Positions 40,363 through 49,626 of a DNA stretch of 61,208 nt are shown here, one piece after another. The stretch comes from Actinobacillus genomosp. 2 (lineage in GTDB: Bacteria > Pseudomonadota > Gammaproteobacteria > Enterobacterales > Pasteurellaceae), in assembly GCF_029773605.1 (NCBI RefSeq), contig NZ_CP103807.1, positions 1,822,501-1,883,708 of the forward strand, read 5' to 3'. The translations under genes and the position numbers were made by a program. Each line of letters starts with the position of its first letter. Position 1 is the first letter of the stretch. The notes below the pieces were generated by a model. It did not search any database. It saw nothing but the letters and a program-made list of their open reading frames with translations, and was not told the origin of the DNA.

Positions 40363-41706
40363 TTATTTAAGACCGAGTTTTTTCTCAAGATAGTGGATAT
40401 TCGTACCACCTTTACGAAAGTTTTCATCTTCCATAATTAGATTGTGTAATGGAATATTGGTTTTAATCCCTTCCACAATTGTTTCTGATAAAGCATTTTG
40501 CATACGACGGATTGCAATATCACGATCTTCTGCAAAGGTAATCAATTTACCGATCATTGAATCGTAATGTGGCGGTACGCTATAACCGGTATAAATGTGA
40601 GAATCCCAGCGTACGCCTAAACCGCCCGGCACGTGTAAACGTGTGATTTTACCCGGTGAAGGTAAGAAGGTGTTTGGATCTTCCGCATTGATACGACATT
40701 CCATTGCGTGACCTTTTACTTTAATGTCTTCTTGTCTGATTGAGATCGGAAGACCTGCCGCCACACGTAATTGCTCTTTGACCAAGTCTACGCCGGTGAT
40801 CATTTCTGTTACCGGATGTTCTACTTGTAAACGAGTATTCATTTCGATGAAATAAAATTCGCCGTTTTCAAATAAGAATTCAAATGTACCTGCACCACGA
40901 TAGCCGATTTCGCGACACGCATTCGCACAACGTTCACCGATGAATTTACGTAATTCAGGGGTAATACCCGGTGCCGGTGCTTCTTCCACCACTTTTTGGT
41001 GACGGCGTTGCATTGAACAGTCACGTTCCGCTAAATAAACCGCATTACCGTGTGTATCCGCTAATACTTGGATTTCAATATGGCGTGGATTTTCTAAGTA
41101 TTTTTCCATATACACCATATCGTTATTAAATGCCGCTTTCGCTTCCGCTTTGGTCATTGCGATAGATTCTTCGAGATCTTTCTCGTTATATACCACACGC
41201 ATACCACGACCGCCACCACCACCAGATGCTTTAATAATCACCGGATAACCAATACGTTTTGCAATTTCTTTATTTTTAACCGGATCATTACCTACCGGAC
41301 CGTCAGAACCTGGTACGCAAGGTACGCCAGCTTTTTTCATCGCATTGATTGCCGATACTTTATCGCCCATTAAACGGATTACATCCGCAGTAGGGCCAAT
41401 AAAGGTAAAGCCTGAGTTTTCTACTTGTTCGGCAAAATCTGCATTTTCAGATAAGAAACCGTAACCAGGGTGGATTGCATCTGCATTAGTCACTTCTGCA
41501 GCGGCAATGATCATTGGGATATTTAAGTAACTTTTTACTGAAGGAGCCGGGCCGATACAAATGGTTTCATCCGCTAAAAGTACGTGCTTTAATTCACGGT
41601 CAGCTGTTGAATGAACTGCAACTGTTTTAATACCAAGTTCTTTACACGCACGTAAAATACGTAGTGCGATTTCGCCGCGGTTTGCAATGACAACTTTTTC
41701 TAACAT
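40363..41706 (-). CDS. accC: acetyl-CoA carboxylase, biotin carboxylase subunit
   Basis: Carboxylates the biotin on AccB with ATP and bicarbonate, first step of fatty acid synthesis. It shows the N-terminal [21 protein letters not shown], the ATP-grasp glycine loop [14 protein letters not shown] near residue 165, the catalytic HIEIQVLAD and the [16 protein letters not shown] motif. The 447 residues match AccC. Transcribed with accB, 154 bases upstream. Confidence 0.97.
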   Translation of the reverse strand: MLEKVVIANRGEIALRILRACKELGIKTVAVHSTADRELKHVLLADETICIGPAPSVKSYLNIPMIIAAAEVTNADAIHPGYGFLSENADFAEQVENSGFTFIGPTADVIRLMGDKVSAINAMKKAGVPCVPGSDGPVGNDPVKNKEIAKRIGYPVIIKASGGGGGRGMRVVYNEKDLEESIAMTKAEAKAAFNNDMVYMEKYLENPRHIEIQVLADTHGNAVYLAERDCSMQRRHQKVVEEAPAPGITPELRKFIGERCANACREIGYRGAGTFEFLFENGEFYFIEMNTRLQVEHPVTEMITGVDLVKEQLRVAAGLPISIRQEDIKVKGHAMECRINAEDPNTFLPSPGKITRLHVPGGLGVRWDSHIYTGYSVPPHYDSMIGKLITFAEDRDIAIRRMQNALSETIVEGIKTNIPLHNLIMEDENFRKGGTNIHYLEKKLGLK

Positions 41707-41756
41707 TGGAGTTTTCCCCTTTTGTCAAGGAAAGAACGGAACACTCGGAAGAAGCT

Positions 41757-41851
41757 ATAAGCGGTCAAATTTGCTGATTTTTTTACAAATTTTGAAAAAA
41801 ATAGACCGCTTGTTCAACTTATGAAATTCCGTGTATTCCGTTATTTCCGTG
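41757..41851. repeat. uptake-signal pair and palindromic-repeat arm between accB and accC
   Basis: An imperfect inverted pair of uptake signals (AAGCGGTCAAATTT at 41759 and the core ATAGACCGCTTGTTC ending at 41815) is followed by TTCCGTGTATTCCG TTATTTCCGTGC (41826-41851). The second part resembles the repeat arms between lolD and lolC at 51591-51761. These lie within an operon, so a strong terminator effect here would separate accB from accC. Confidence 0.5.
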
Positions 41852-41860
41852 CTAAATAAA

Positions 41861-42325
41861 TTATTCGATAATGATAAGTTTTTGGTCGAATTCAACCGCT
41901 TCACCGTCGTTTACTAAAATCGCTTTAACCACACCGGCTTTGTCTGATTCAATACGGTTCATCATTTTCATTGCTTCAACGATACATAACGCATCGCCAA
42001 CATTTACGGTTTGACCCACTTCGATAAATGCTTTTGCATCCGGACTTGGGCTACGGTAGAAGGTACCTACCATCGGTGAAAGCACAGCGTGACCGCTTAC
42101 TTCTGCTGATGCAGCCGGTGCTGTAATTGCAGGAGCCGCTTGTGTAACAGGTGCTGCAGGCGCAACTGTCGTTGCTTGAGGTGCTGCTACGTATTGAACT
42201 GCCGCTGATGCAACCGGTTGAGCACGGCTAATACGTACTGTACCTTCTTCTTCAGACACTTCTAACTCAGTGATGCCTGATTCTTCAACTAATTCGATAA
42301 GTTTTTTGATTTTGCGAATATCCAT
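41861..42325 (-). CDS. accB: acetyl-CoA carboxylase, biotin carboxyl carrier protein
   Basis: Carries carboxybiotin between the AccC and AccAD active sites. The N-terminal part (1-35, [18 protein letters not shown]) leads into an Ala/Pro-rich linker (about 36-75) and the biotinyl domain with the modified Lys in [12 protein letters not shown]. The 154 residues fit. Its ligase BirA is encoded at 15077 in the same window. Confidence 0.96.
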   Translation of the reverse strand: MDIRKIKKLIELVEESGITELEVSEEEGTVRISRAQPVASAAVQYVAAPQATTVAPAAPVTQAAPAITAPAASAEVSGHAVLSPMVGTFYRSPSPDAKAFIEVGQTVNVGDALCIVEAMKMMNRIESDKAGVVKAILVNDGEAVEFDQKLIIIE

Positions 42326-42349
42326 AGTGAGATTCCGTTTTTATAGTCA

Positions 42350-42390
42350 ATTAAAAAAGAGAAACTCTGCACAATGTTGTGCAGAGTGAA
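42350..42390 (-). terminator. terminator after the aroQ-GT32 unit
   Basis: ACTCTGCAC (42364-42372) and GTGCAGAGT (42379-42387) form a perfect stem. On the minus strand TTCTCTTTTTTAATT follows. It ends 24 bases before the accB start, so accB needs a promoter very close to its gene or depends on read-through. Confidence 0.75.
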
Positions 42391-42497
42391 TAACTTACCT
42401 AGATTACCCGAATTTCGCTAATTTTGCGAATAAAATCTCGTAAAATTAGTGAATTTATCGAAAATATGCCACTCATCGTAGCAGTTACAAAGCGAAT

Positions 42498-43286
42498 CTA
42501 TTTTAATAAATCTTCGTTCTTTTTGTAGTTCCATTTACTACGGGGTTTGTCGATATACTGAAAATACTCATTAGTGAAAGTACCTTGAGCACAAGTTACT
42601 TTATCACGGCGTGTATTTACTTGTTGATTACCAATAGCCGTATTTAGTGTATCAGGACCGGTCATCACAAACACGCCTCCTTCAATTCGGCGATTTTCGA
42701 TATTGCTGATAATGATCTCCAGCGTGGCTTTTAAGATAGGATGATCTTTCTCACAAGCTAAAAAGAAATTGGTATATTTGTCACGGCGTTTAATTAAAAC
42801 TTCCCGATCATTTTCCTGAATAATTTGTGAGATTGGGAAGACTAAATGTCCATCTATATCAATATAAATTCCACCTTCTTGTAATAACGTGAAAACACGC
42901 CAAAAATCCGCTTGTGCCGCACCATCGGTTAATTTACTGTATGCGGTAAAGGTACGTTCATCAGCATTTGCTTTAATATAGGTTTCACGTTCTTCCGTAC
43001 TGACATAGCGATAATCGTAACTTAGCGACATTAAGCGATTGAACAGATAATTTGCATAGACAGGCAAGGTAACTTTATTTGAATAATTAGTTTGCCAGAT
43101 AGTTTTAGTGATTCGGGTATTTTGATTCGGCTTAATTTTTGCCGGACTATATTTTGGAATCGTAAAACGAAGCTTAGGAAAAACCGCATGGAATGGGTAA
43201 CTTAGTACTTTCACCACATTCCTGAATAAACGTTCTAAACCATTACAGACAACAATCAGCGACTCATATTTTACTGGATTAGCCAT
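42498..43286 (-). CDS. glycosyltransferase family 32 protein
   Basis: A 262-residue protein with the sugar-binding DXD region of the GT32 ('Gly_transf_sug') group: [11 protein letters not shown] near residue 72, [34 protein letters not shown] near 125-155 and the [11 protein letters not shown] segment late in the chain. Such enzymes usually build lipopolysaccharide or capsule side chains; the donor and acceptor are unknown. The start overlaps the aroQ stop by 8 bases. It separates aroQ from accB, which are neighbours in Haemophilus as I remember it. Confidence 0.85.
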   Translation of the reverse strand: MANPVKYESLIVVCNGLERLFRNVVKVLSYPFHAVFPKLRFTIPKYSPAKIKPNQNTRITKTIWQTNYSNKVTLPVYANYLFNRLMSLSYDYRYVSTEERETYIKANADERTFTAYSKLTDGAAQADFWRVFTLLQEGGIYIDIDGHLVFPISQIIQENDREVLIKRRDKYTNFFLACEKDHPILKATLEIIISNIENRRIEGGVFVMTGPDTLNTAIGNQQVNTRRDKVTCAQGTFTNEYFQYIDKPRSKWNYKKNEDLLK

Positions 43287-43743
43287 TCATTACCTCTTCT
43301 AATTGTATTTTGTTTAATTCTGAAATGGCAAAGTCTAACGCATAATCATAACCTTTTGCACCTAAACCGCAAATCACGCCTTTTGCAACATCACTTAGAT
43401 AAGAATGATGGCGAAAAGGCTCACGTGCGTGAACATTTGAAAGATGGACTTCGATAAACGGAATAGATACTGCTAATAACGCATCACGAATCGCCACGCT
43501 CGTATGAGTAAAGGCACCAGGGTTAATGATAATAAAATCAGTATTTTGAAATGCTTGGTGAATACGATTAATTAACGGTTCTTCACCGTTTGCTTGAAAG
43601 TAATCTAATTCGTAGCCTTGTGCCTGTGCCGATTGTTGTAAGTGTTGTTCAATATCTGCTAAGGTTTGAGAGCCGTAAATATGCGGCTCACGTTTGCCTA
43701 ACATATTTAAATTCGGACCGTTTAGGAGAAGAATTTTTTTCAT
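43279..43743 (-). CDS. aroQ: 3-dehydroquinate dehydratase, type II
   Basis: Third step of the shikimate pathway, making 3-dehydroshikimate. It has [19 protein letters not shown] with the catalytic Tyr at the end, [18 protein letters not shown] and [22 protein letters not shown]. The 154 residues are typical of the dodecameric type II enzyme. The GT32 gene follows with overlap. Confidence 0.96.
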   Translation of the reverse strand: MKKILLLNGPNLNMLGKREPHIYGSQTLADIEQHLQQSAQAQGYELDYFQANGEEPLINRIHQAFQNTDFIIINPGAFTHTSVAIRDALLAVSIPFIEVHLSNVHAREPFRHHSYLSDVAKGVICGLGAKGYDYALDFAISELNKIQLEEVMNG

Positions 43744-43761
43744 ATAGGTTCCTTACAAGCG

Positions 43762-43796
43762 GTAAAAAAATCCCCCTCTTTTGCAAGGAGGGGGGC
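43762..43796 (-). terminator. dapD terminator
   Basis: CCCCCTC (43772-43778) and GAGGGGG (43788-43794) pair. The minus strand continues ATTTTTTTACC. It lies between dapD and aroQ, so aroQ should have its own promoter in a very short space or use read-through. Confidence 0.7.
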
Positions 43797-43808
43797 GGGA
43801 AGATTTAA

Positions 43809-44633
43809 TTATTCTTCGATAGTACGAAGTAATTCGTTGATACCCACTTTACCTAATGTTTTCGCATCAACTTTTTTCACGATAACTGCACAATATAGGC
43901 TGTATTTACCGTCTTTTGATGGAAGGCTACCTGATACAACTACAGAACCTGCCGGTACACGACCGTAGTGGATTTCGCCGGTTTCACGATCATAAATACG
44001 GGTTGATTGTCCGATAAATACACCCATTGAAATGACACAACCGTCTTCAACGATTACGCCTTCAACCACTTCTGAACGTGCGCCGATAAAGCAGTTATCG
44101 CCGATAATAGTCGGATTTGCTTGTAACGGCTCTAACACACCACCGATACCTACGCCACCAGATAAGTGAACGTTTTTACCGATTTGTGCACATGAACCTA
44201 CGGTTGCCCAAGTGTCAACCATGGTACCTTCGCCTACGTATGCACCGATGTTTACATAAGATGGCATTAATACGCAGTTTTTAGAAATGTATGCACCTTT
44301 ACGTACGGTTGCAGATGGTACTACACGGAAACCTTCTTGTGCAAAACGTTCTTCAGTGTAATTTGCAAATTTTAAGCCTACTTTGTCGTAGTATTTGGTT
44401 TCCGCGCCATCAATGATTTGGTTGTCATTGATACGGAATGAAAGTAAAACCGCTTTTTTTAACCATTGATGAGTGACCCACTCACCGTCAATTTTTTCTG
44501 CTACACGATATTTACCGCTATCTAAACCTTCGATAACTTCTTCGATTGCTGCACGAGTTTCTGCATCAACGGTTTTTGGCGTAATTTCAGCACGACGCTC
44601 GAATGCCGCTTCAATAATTGCTTGTAAAGACAT
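43809..44633 (-). CDS. dapD: tetrahydrodipicolinate N-succinyltransferase
   Basis: Succinylates tetrahydrodipicolinate in lysine and diaminopimelate synthesis. A left-handed beta-helix of hexapeptide repeats is visible in the middle ([39 protein letters not shown]). The 274 residues match E. coli DapD. AAAGGAAC precedes ATG at 44633. Confidence 0.96.
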   Translation of the reverse strand: MSLQAIIEAAFERRAEITPKTVDAETRAAIEEVIEGLDSGKYRVAEKIDGEWVTHQWLKKAVLLSFRINDNQIIDGAETKYYDKVGLKFANYTEERFAQEGFRVVPSATVRKGAYISKNCVLMPSYVNIGAYVGEGTMVDTWATVGSCAQIGKNVHLSGGVGIGGVLEPLQANPTIIGDNCFIGARSEVVEGVIVEDGCVISMGVFIGQSTRIYDRETGEIHYGRVPAGSVVVSGSLPSKDGKYSLYCAVIVKKVDAKTLGKVGINELLRTIEE

Positions 44634-44804
44634 TGTTGTGTTCCTTTAATGTAAATGGAGATTGTGGCCCTATTTTTTACCACAGATAGTTATTTTTTTC
44701 TACTATAAAAAAGGAAATCAATCAGATTGGTAGAACTTTTGCAAAGGTTTGATGAAATTTGACCGCTAATCTCAATAAATCAGTACAATTTCATTATGTA
44801 AGAA

Positions 44805-44843
44805 AAATAGCGATGTGATTCGATTAAATTCACATCGCTATTT
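44805..44843 (-). terminator. terminator after the tsuAB-like genes
   Basis: AAATAGCGATGTGA and TCACATCGCTATTT are exact inverted copies with an 11-base loop, about 12 bases after the stop of the gene at 44856. The minus strand continues into TTTTCTTAC. Confidence 0.75.
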
Positions 44844-44855
44844 AGGTGGATAAGT

Positions 44856-45077
44856 CTATTTTATAACGGTGATGCTCCACTTAGCATCATCAATTTGTTC
44901 ATAATCTGTTACTTCATAACCTTCTTCCGCTGCCCAGTTTGGAATGGCTTCAGTAGCTTGAGTACAGTCAAATTCAATCACCAGTTCATCACCTTTATTC
45001 AGTTTTGCCATTGCTTCTTTGGCTTCTACAAGCGGAAAAGGGCAAACTAAGCCGGCAGTTTCTAATTTTACTTGCAT
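44856..45077 (-). CDS. tsuB: TusA-family sulfur carrier, TsuB/YeeD-like
   Basis: A 73-residue cytoplasmic sulfur carrier of the TusA/SirA family. The catalytic Cys is in GLVCPFPLVEAKEAMAKL near residue 12, and a second Cys lies in IEFDCTQATEAIPNWA near 38. It is 21 bases after a YeeE/YedE-type transporter, the gene order of E. coli yeeE-yeeD (tsuA-tsuB), where TsuB is needed for thiosulfate uptake. The thiosulfate role is inferred from this pairing. Confidence 0.85.
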   Translation of the reverse strand: MQVKLETAGLVCPFPLVEAKEAMAKLNKGDELVIEFDCTQATEAIPNWAAEEGYEVTDYEQIDDAKWSITVIK

Positions 45078-45098
45078 ATATTATTCCTTATATGTTGT

Positions 45099-46127
45099 TT
45101 ATGCGTTGGTACGCGGTTTAATAATGGTAAAGTAAGCGGCAACCCAAGTGCCTAAAATCATTACAGGTAAAGATACCCAACCTTGCCATGAGAAAAATGA
45201 GGTTTCCACCAAGCCGTTACCGATAGAGCAACCGCCGGCAAGTGTTGCACCGATTCCCATCAGAATGCCGCCTACAGCACTATAAATCACGGTTTTACTG
45301 TCTGGTACTCTGACTCTAAATTCATTTGCACCTTTTGCGGCAATAAAAGAACCTAGCAAAATACCTAATACTAATAATACACCCCAGTTAATAAATTTAC
45401 TTTCACCAGTCACTAAAAATTGTAATAAGTTAGCAGATGGACCAGTAATTCCTAAGCCAAATTCACGTCCGGTCGGTACACTAGAAATCCAAGCGAAGAT
45501 AGCAATAATACCGATGAGGATTGCCGTCACAAACGGATCCCAGCGTTTTTCAAATAAAATATGGGCTAACCCTGTTTTTTTAGGTTTGAGCGTTGCAATT
45601 TTAGCTTTCGGTTTACGAAGTTGCTGGAAAACTGAAAATGCCGTGATTCCTACGAGTAAAATAACTAACAACCAAGGTGAAATACCTAAACTTTCATAAA
45701 TGGTTTTATGCTCCGTATTAATACTGCGTAATTCACTATTAAATGAACCTAGCGGACCGGTTCTTAGCATCGCACTAAATAACATATAGGTTGCGAGTGC
45801 GACCCAACTACCAACCAAGCCTTCTCCAGCACGATACCAAGTTCCGGTAGCACAACCACCGGCAAGAATGATGCCAATGCCAAATAAAAATGCACCGCTT
45901 ATGACTGCGATAGGGGCAAAATTTTCAGCTGGTTGGAAATTAATAAAACCGGCTTCTTTAAGAATAAAAAAGCCAACAGATTGAACACTGATCGCAATCA
46001 ATAGTGCAATAAACATCTTTTTGCTTTTTGTGACATAGAGATCTCGAAATGCTCCAGTAATACAAAATCGTCCGCGTTGCATAACGAAACCAAGTAGGAA
46101 GCCACAAAGTAGACCTGAAATTAACAT
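45099..46127 (-). CDS. tsuA: YeeE/YedE-family transporter, TsuA-like thiosulfate importer
   Basis: Inner membrane protein of 342 residues with about nine to ten hydrophobic segments in two similar halves. The relay cysteines known in TsuA have counterparts here: MQRGRFCITGAFRD near residue 20, LAGGCATGTWYRAGEG near 92 and LAGGCSIGNGLVE near 300. Followed by a TusA-like gene. GGAGAG precedes ATG at 46127. A paralogue lies at 59982-60974. Confidence 0.85.
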   Translation of the reverse strand: MLISGLLCGFLLGFVMQRGRFCITGAFRDLYVTKSKKMFIALLIAISVQSVGFFILKEAGFINFQPAENFAPIAVISGAFLFGIGIILAGGCATGTWYRAGEGLVGSWVALATYMLFSAMLRTGPLGSFNSELRSINTEHKTIYESLGISPWLLVILLVGITAFSVFQQLRKPKAKIATLKPKKTGLAHILFEKRWDPFVTAILIGIIAIFAWISSVPTGREFGLGITGPSANLLQFLVTGESKFINWGVLLVLGILLGSFIAAKGANEFRVRVPDSKTVIYSAVGGILMGIGATLAGGCSIGNGLVETSFFSWQGWVSLPVMILGTWVAAYFTIIKPRTNA

Positions 46128-46173
46128 AAGCTCTCCTAAAAATATAAAGTGTAATTATTATTAGGAAAATTGA

Positions 46174-46198
46174 TGTATAGATTCCAATAACTATTCTG
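46174..46198 (-). promoter_or_regulatory. tsuA promoter with sulfur-regulon-like box
   Basis: On the minus strand CAGAATA, 12 bases, then TATACA. The cysG promoter has CAGAATA, 12 bases, TATAAC; cysJ has AAGAATA, 12 bases, TATAAA. The match upstream of this core is weak, so this is a less certain third member. TTGGAATAA and ATTCCAATAA words lie around it. Confidence 0.4.
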
Positions 46199-46297
46199 TT
46201 TTTTTTATTGCTATTTGGAATAACAAACGGTTTTCTTGCAAAAAATCGCCAAATGGATTGAATTTTCGCCTAATGAAATTTTTTTTGAAATTTGTAT

Positions 46298-46325
46298 TTG
46301 ACAACGTTTTAAAAATGCCTAAAAT
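46298..46325 (+). promoter_or_regulatory. promoter of the tRNA-Gly/tRNA-Leu cluster
   Basis: Consensus TTGACA (46298-46303), a 16-base spacer and TAAAAT (46320-46325), followed by a GC-bearing discriminator (accgcac) as in stable-RNA promoters. Transcription would begin near 46332. Confidence 0.75.
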
Positions 46326-46338
46326 ACCGCACATAAAT

Positions 46339-46363
46339 CGCTACGCAATAACGTAGCGTTTTT
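46339..46363 (+). promoter_or_regulatory. terminator-like hairpin in the tRNA leader
   Basis: CGCTACG and CGTAGCG form a perfect 7-bp stem with a 6-base loop, followed by TTTTTA. It sits between the promoter and the first tRNA, whose 5' end is at 46367. It could be an attenuator or a processing signal. Confidence 0.55.
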
Positions 46364-46366
46364 ATT

Positions 46367-46442
<76 letters not shown>

Positions 46443-46453
46443 TTTTAAGATGA

Positions 46454-46540
46454 GCCCGAGTGGCGGAATCGGTAGACGCAAGGGATTTAAAATCCCTCGC
46501 CTTTCGGGGCGTGCCAGTTCAAGTCTGGCCTTGGGCACCA
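46454..46540 (+). tRNA. tRNA-Leu (TAA), copy 1
   Basis: 87 bases with CCA encoded and the long variable arm of class II tRNAs (ctcgcctttcggggcg region). Anticodon TAA in gatttTAAaatc. This copy ends CTTGGGCACCA where the other two have CTCGGGCACCA, giving one G-U pair in the acceptor stem. Confidence 0.95.
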
Positions 46541-46566
46541 TTTTAGAATGACAAAATTTAAATTAT

Positions 46567-46642
<76 letters not shown>

Positions 46643-46664
46643 TTTTAAGATTTAAAACGGTTGT

Positions 46665-46751
46665 GCCCGAGTGGCGGAATCGGTAGACGCAAGGGATTTA
46701 AAATCCCTCGCCTTTCGGGGCGTGCCAGTTCAAGTCTGGCCTCGGGCACCA
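46665..46751 (+). tRNA. tRNA-Leu (TAA), copy 2
   Basis: 87 bases, anticodon TAA, CCA encoded, fully paired acceptor stem GCCCGAG / CTCGGGC. Confidence 0.95.
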
Positions 46752-46783
46752 TTTTAAAGCTTAAAATAAAATTAATTATCGAA

Positions 46784-46870
46784 GCCCGAGTGGCGGAATC
46801 GGTAGACGCAAGGGATTTAAAATCCCTCGCCTTTCGGGGCGTGCCAGTTCAAGTCTGGCCTCGGGCACCA
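46784..46870 (+). tRNA. tRNA-Leu (TAA), copy 3
   Basis: 87 bases, identical to copy 2. It follows copy 2 directly, breaking the Gly-Leu alternation. Confidence 0.95.
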
Positions 46871-46916
46871 TTCGATAATAAACTTCAAAATTATTTAAAT
46901 TTAAAATAATTTCAAT

Positions 46917-46992
<76 letters not shown>

Positions 46993-47012
46993 TTTCATCA
47001 TATCAAAGCAGA

Positions 47013-47040
47013 TAGCACCATAAGGTGCTTTTTTTATATC
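47013..47040 (+). terminator. tRNA cluster terminator
   Basis: AGCACC and GGTGCT form a 6-bp stem with a 4-base loop, followed by TTTTTTT. It lies about 20 bases after the last tRNA. Confidence 0.8.
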
Positions 47041-47169
47041 TAAAATTACCTCTGTTATTCTTACACAAAATTTTTCGTGATTTATTTTCAATTTTACAGC
47101 GTTTGCCTATGACATTATTTATTTCGAGTGGAATGGAATGATCGGGGTAAACTGTTATCGTATATAAAA

Positions 47170-47210
47170 TCAATGCCGCAACAAATAGAACATTGTTGCG
47201 GCATTTTAAA
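47170..47210. terminator. uvrD terminator
   Basis: AATGCCGCAACAA and TTGTTGCGGCATT are inverted copies with a loop of about 9 bases. It lies about 30 bases after the uvrD stop. T or A runs flank it on both sides. The rest of the gap between the tRNA cluster and uvrD shows no gene. Confidence 0.7.
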
Positions 47211-47236
47211 TTGAGCAGTTAACTGAAGTATAAACT

Positions 47237-49435
47237 TTATACTTTTTCGAGATTCGCCATTTTAGCAATCAACCATTTAATACCGTTACCGGCAAAAGCG
47301 ATTTGTAAGCGAGTTGCTTCGCCACTGCCTTCTACATTGATAATCGTGCCTTGTCCGAATTTAGCGTGTTGCACTTTTTGTCCCATTTTCCAGCTATTGT
47401 CTTCTAAACAAGAAGCGGTCATTTTTGCTGAATTTTTTGCAAAAGGTGTGCTTTGAGCAAAACTTGCCGCACGGTTGATAGAGCCTCTCAAACGCACTTC
47501 TCGAATATGCTGTTCGGGCAATTCTGCAATAAAACGAGAAGCAATATGGCGTTCTTCTTTGCCGTATAAACGTCTGAGTTCGGCATAGCTGATCGTTAAT
47601 TTTTTCTTCGCTCGGGTAATACCGACATAAGCCAAACGGCGTTCTTCTTGCAGTCTACCTTCGTCAAAACTCATCCCGCTCGGGAAAATGCCTTCTTCCA
47701 CACCGACCATAAATACACGGGGAAATTCTAAGCCTTTTGCTGAATGTAGCGTCATTAATTCGACATAATCTTGATGCGGAGAGGCTTGTGCTTCACCGGC
47801 TTCTAATGAGGCGTGAGTTAAAAATGCGGTGAGATCCGACATTTCTTCCGCTTCGTCAGGTTTACTGAATTGTTTGGTAGCGGTGACTAGCTCTTCTAAG
47901 TTCTCGATACGAACTTCGCCTTTTTCACCTTTTTCTTGCTGATACATTTCGTATAAACCGGATTTTTTGATCACAAAATCGGTTTGTTCAAACAGTGGCA
48001 TTTGTTCGGTTTCTTGTTCGAGCGCATTAATTAATTCGACAAAACGTAATAAGGCAGATGCGGCTCTGCCAGACAACTGTTCTTCCTGTACCGCCACTTG
48101 AATTGATTGCCATAAGGTTATTTGGCGATTACGGGTAATTTGACGGATCGTATCTAGCGTACGTTCGCCAATTCCCCTTGGCGGCGTGTTAATCACACGT
48201 TCAAATGCGGCATCATCTTGGCGATTCGCAATTAAACGTAAATAGGCTAACGCATCTTTGATTTCTTGACGCTCGAAGAATCGCATACCGCCGTAAATTC
48301 GATAAGGAATATTCGCTTGAATTAACGCTTCTTCAATCACACGAGATTGACTGTTACTGCGGTATAACACAGCACATTCGTTTAAATCGCCCTCGTCTTC
48401 TTTCCATTGTTTGATTTGTGACGCAACAAAACGAGCCTCGTCTAATTCATTGAAAGCACAATAAATTTCAACCGGATCACCATCGCCTTGATCTGTCCAT
48501 AAATTCTTACCTAAACGGTCTTCGTTATTGGAAATTAATTCGTTGGCGGTGGCAAGAATATGTCCGGTTGAACGGTAGTTTTGCTCAAGACGAATGGTTT
48601 CCGCTTTTTGGTAGTCATTCAAGAAACGCTGAATATTTTCAACCTGTGCACCACGCCAGCCGTAAATCGATTGGTCGTCATCGCCGACAATCATCACATT
48701 ACCGGTTTCACCGGCAAGCAGACGGATTAAGTCATATTGAATATTGTTGGTATCCTGAAACTCATCGATCAAAATCTGCTGAAAACGTTGTTGATAGCGT
48801 TGCAAAATCGGCGGTTTATCTCTAAATAGCTCATAAGCTCGAATCAATAATTCGGCAAAATCTAACAAGCCAGCACGATCACAGGCATCTTGATAAATTT
48901 GGTAGATTTGGACTAATTTCTTTTCATTCGGATCGTTATGATGATCAATATCTTTCGGGCGTTTGCCTTTATCTTTCTGCGAACTGATATACCACGCTAC
49001 GTGCTTCGGCGGAAAATGTTTCTCATCAATATTGTGTAACTTTAACAACCGTTTAAGTAAACGTTGCTGATCTTCGCTATCCATAATTTGGAAATCTTGT
49101 GGCAGATTAGCGTCAAGATAATGCGAGCGTAATAAGCGATTAGCAATGCTGTGGAATGTACCGACCCACATACCGAACAGGCGGTGATGACTGCTGGAAG
49201 AAAGAGTATGTTCGATACGATGACGCATTTCCGCCGCCGCTTTATTGGTAAAAGTAACCGCCAGAATATTCGATTCCGGTACGTTTTCTACACCGATTAA
49301 CCACGCAATACGATGGGTCAGCACCCGTGTTTTACCGGAGCCGGCTCCGGCCAAGACTAAATAATTGCCTAATGGAGCAGCGACAGCCTCTCGCTGTTTA
49401 TCATTTAAACCGTCTAATAATAAAGAAAAATCCAT
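47237..49435 (-). CDS. uvrD: DNA helicase II
   Basis: 3'-5' superfamily 1 helicase for nucleotide excision and mismatch repair. Motifs in order: LAGAGSGKTRVLTHRI (Walker A, near residue 32), AVTFTNKAAAEMRHRI, LIDEFQDTNNIQYDLI, MIVGDDDQSIYGWRGAQ, LEQNYRST, and VELMTLHSAKGLEFPRVFMVG in the second half. A Tudor-like C-terminal part (MGQKVQHAKFGQGTIINVEG) is present. The 732 residues match UvrD (720 in E. coli). Confidence 0.97.
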   Translation of the reverse strand: MDFSLLLDGLNDKQREAVAAPLGNYLVLAGAGSGKTRVLTHRIAWLIGVENVPESNILAVTFTNKAAAEMRHRIEHTLSSSSHHRLFGMWVGTFHSIANRLLRSHYLDANLPQDFQIMDSEDQQRLLKRLLKLHNIDEKHFPPKHVAWYISSQKDKGKRPKDIDHHNDPNEKKLVQIYQIYQDACDRAGLLDFAELLIRAYELFRDKPPILQRYQQRFQQILIDEFQDTNNIQYDLIRLLAGETGNVMIVGDDDQSIYGWRGAQVENIQRFLNDYQKAETIRLEQNYRSTGHILATANELISNNEDRLGKNLWTDQGDGDPVEIYCAFNELDEARFVASQIKQWKEDEGDLNECAVLYRSNSQSRVIEEALIQANIPYRIYGGMRFFERQEIKDALAYLRLIANRQDDAAFERVINTPPRGIGERTLDTIRQITRNRQITLWQSIQVAVQEEQLSGRAASALLRFVELINALEQETEQMPLFEQTDFVIKKSGLYEMYQQEKGEKGEVRIENLEELVTATKQFSKPDEAEEMSDLTAFLTHASLEAGEAQASPHQDYVELMTLHSAKGLEFPRVFMVGVEEGIFPSGMSFDEGRLQEERRLAYVGITRAKKKLTISYAELRRLYGKEERHIASRFIAELPEQHIREVRLRGSINRAASFAQSTPFAKNSAKMTASCLEDNSWKMGQKVQHAKFGQGTIINVEGSGEATRLQIAFAGNGIKWLIAKMANLEKV

Positions 49436-49455
49436 TACCGCCTCGTATTTAATTA

Positions 49456-49471
49456 ATGTTTGTTTATACAG
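49456..49471. promoter_or_regulatory. putative LexA box upstream of uvrD
   Basis: Read on the minus strand, CTGT-ATAAACAA-ACAT differs from the LexA consensus CTGT-N8-ACAG at one base. It lies 21 bases before the uvrD start, and uvrD is SOS-controlled in E. coli. Confidence 0.5.
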
Positions 49472-49571
49472 TTAATCCTATTATAGATCAAAGCGGTTAA
49501 ATTTAGCGAAAGTTTTGCAAAGAGTTTGGAAATTTTTAACTTATGTACTCTGACATCACATTATAGGGATA

Positions 49572-49612
49572 TAAAAAATACCAATCTGATTTTATACAGA
49601 TTGGTATTTTGG
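49572..49612. terminator. terminator after lolE
   Basis: AAAATACCAATCTG (49575-49588) and CAGATTGGTATTTT (49597-49610) are exact inverted copies with an 8-base loop, 15 bases after the lolE stop. Confidence 0.8.
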
Positions 49613-49626
49613 TAAAAAGCTGAGAA

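Noticed and set aside
46661..46909. 82-residue open frame across the tRNA genes
   Set aside because: It is a translation of tRNA-Leu copies and has no independent support.
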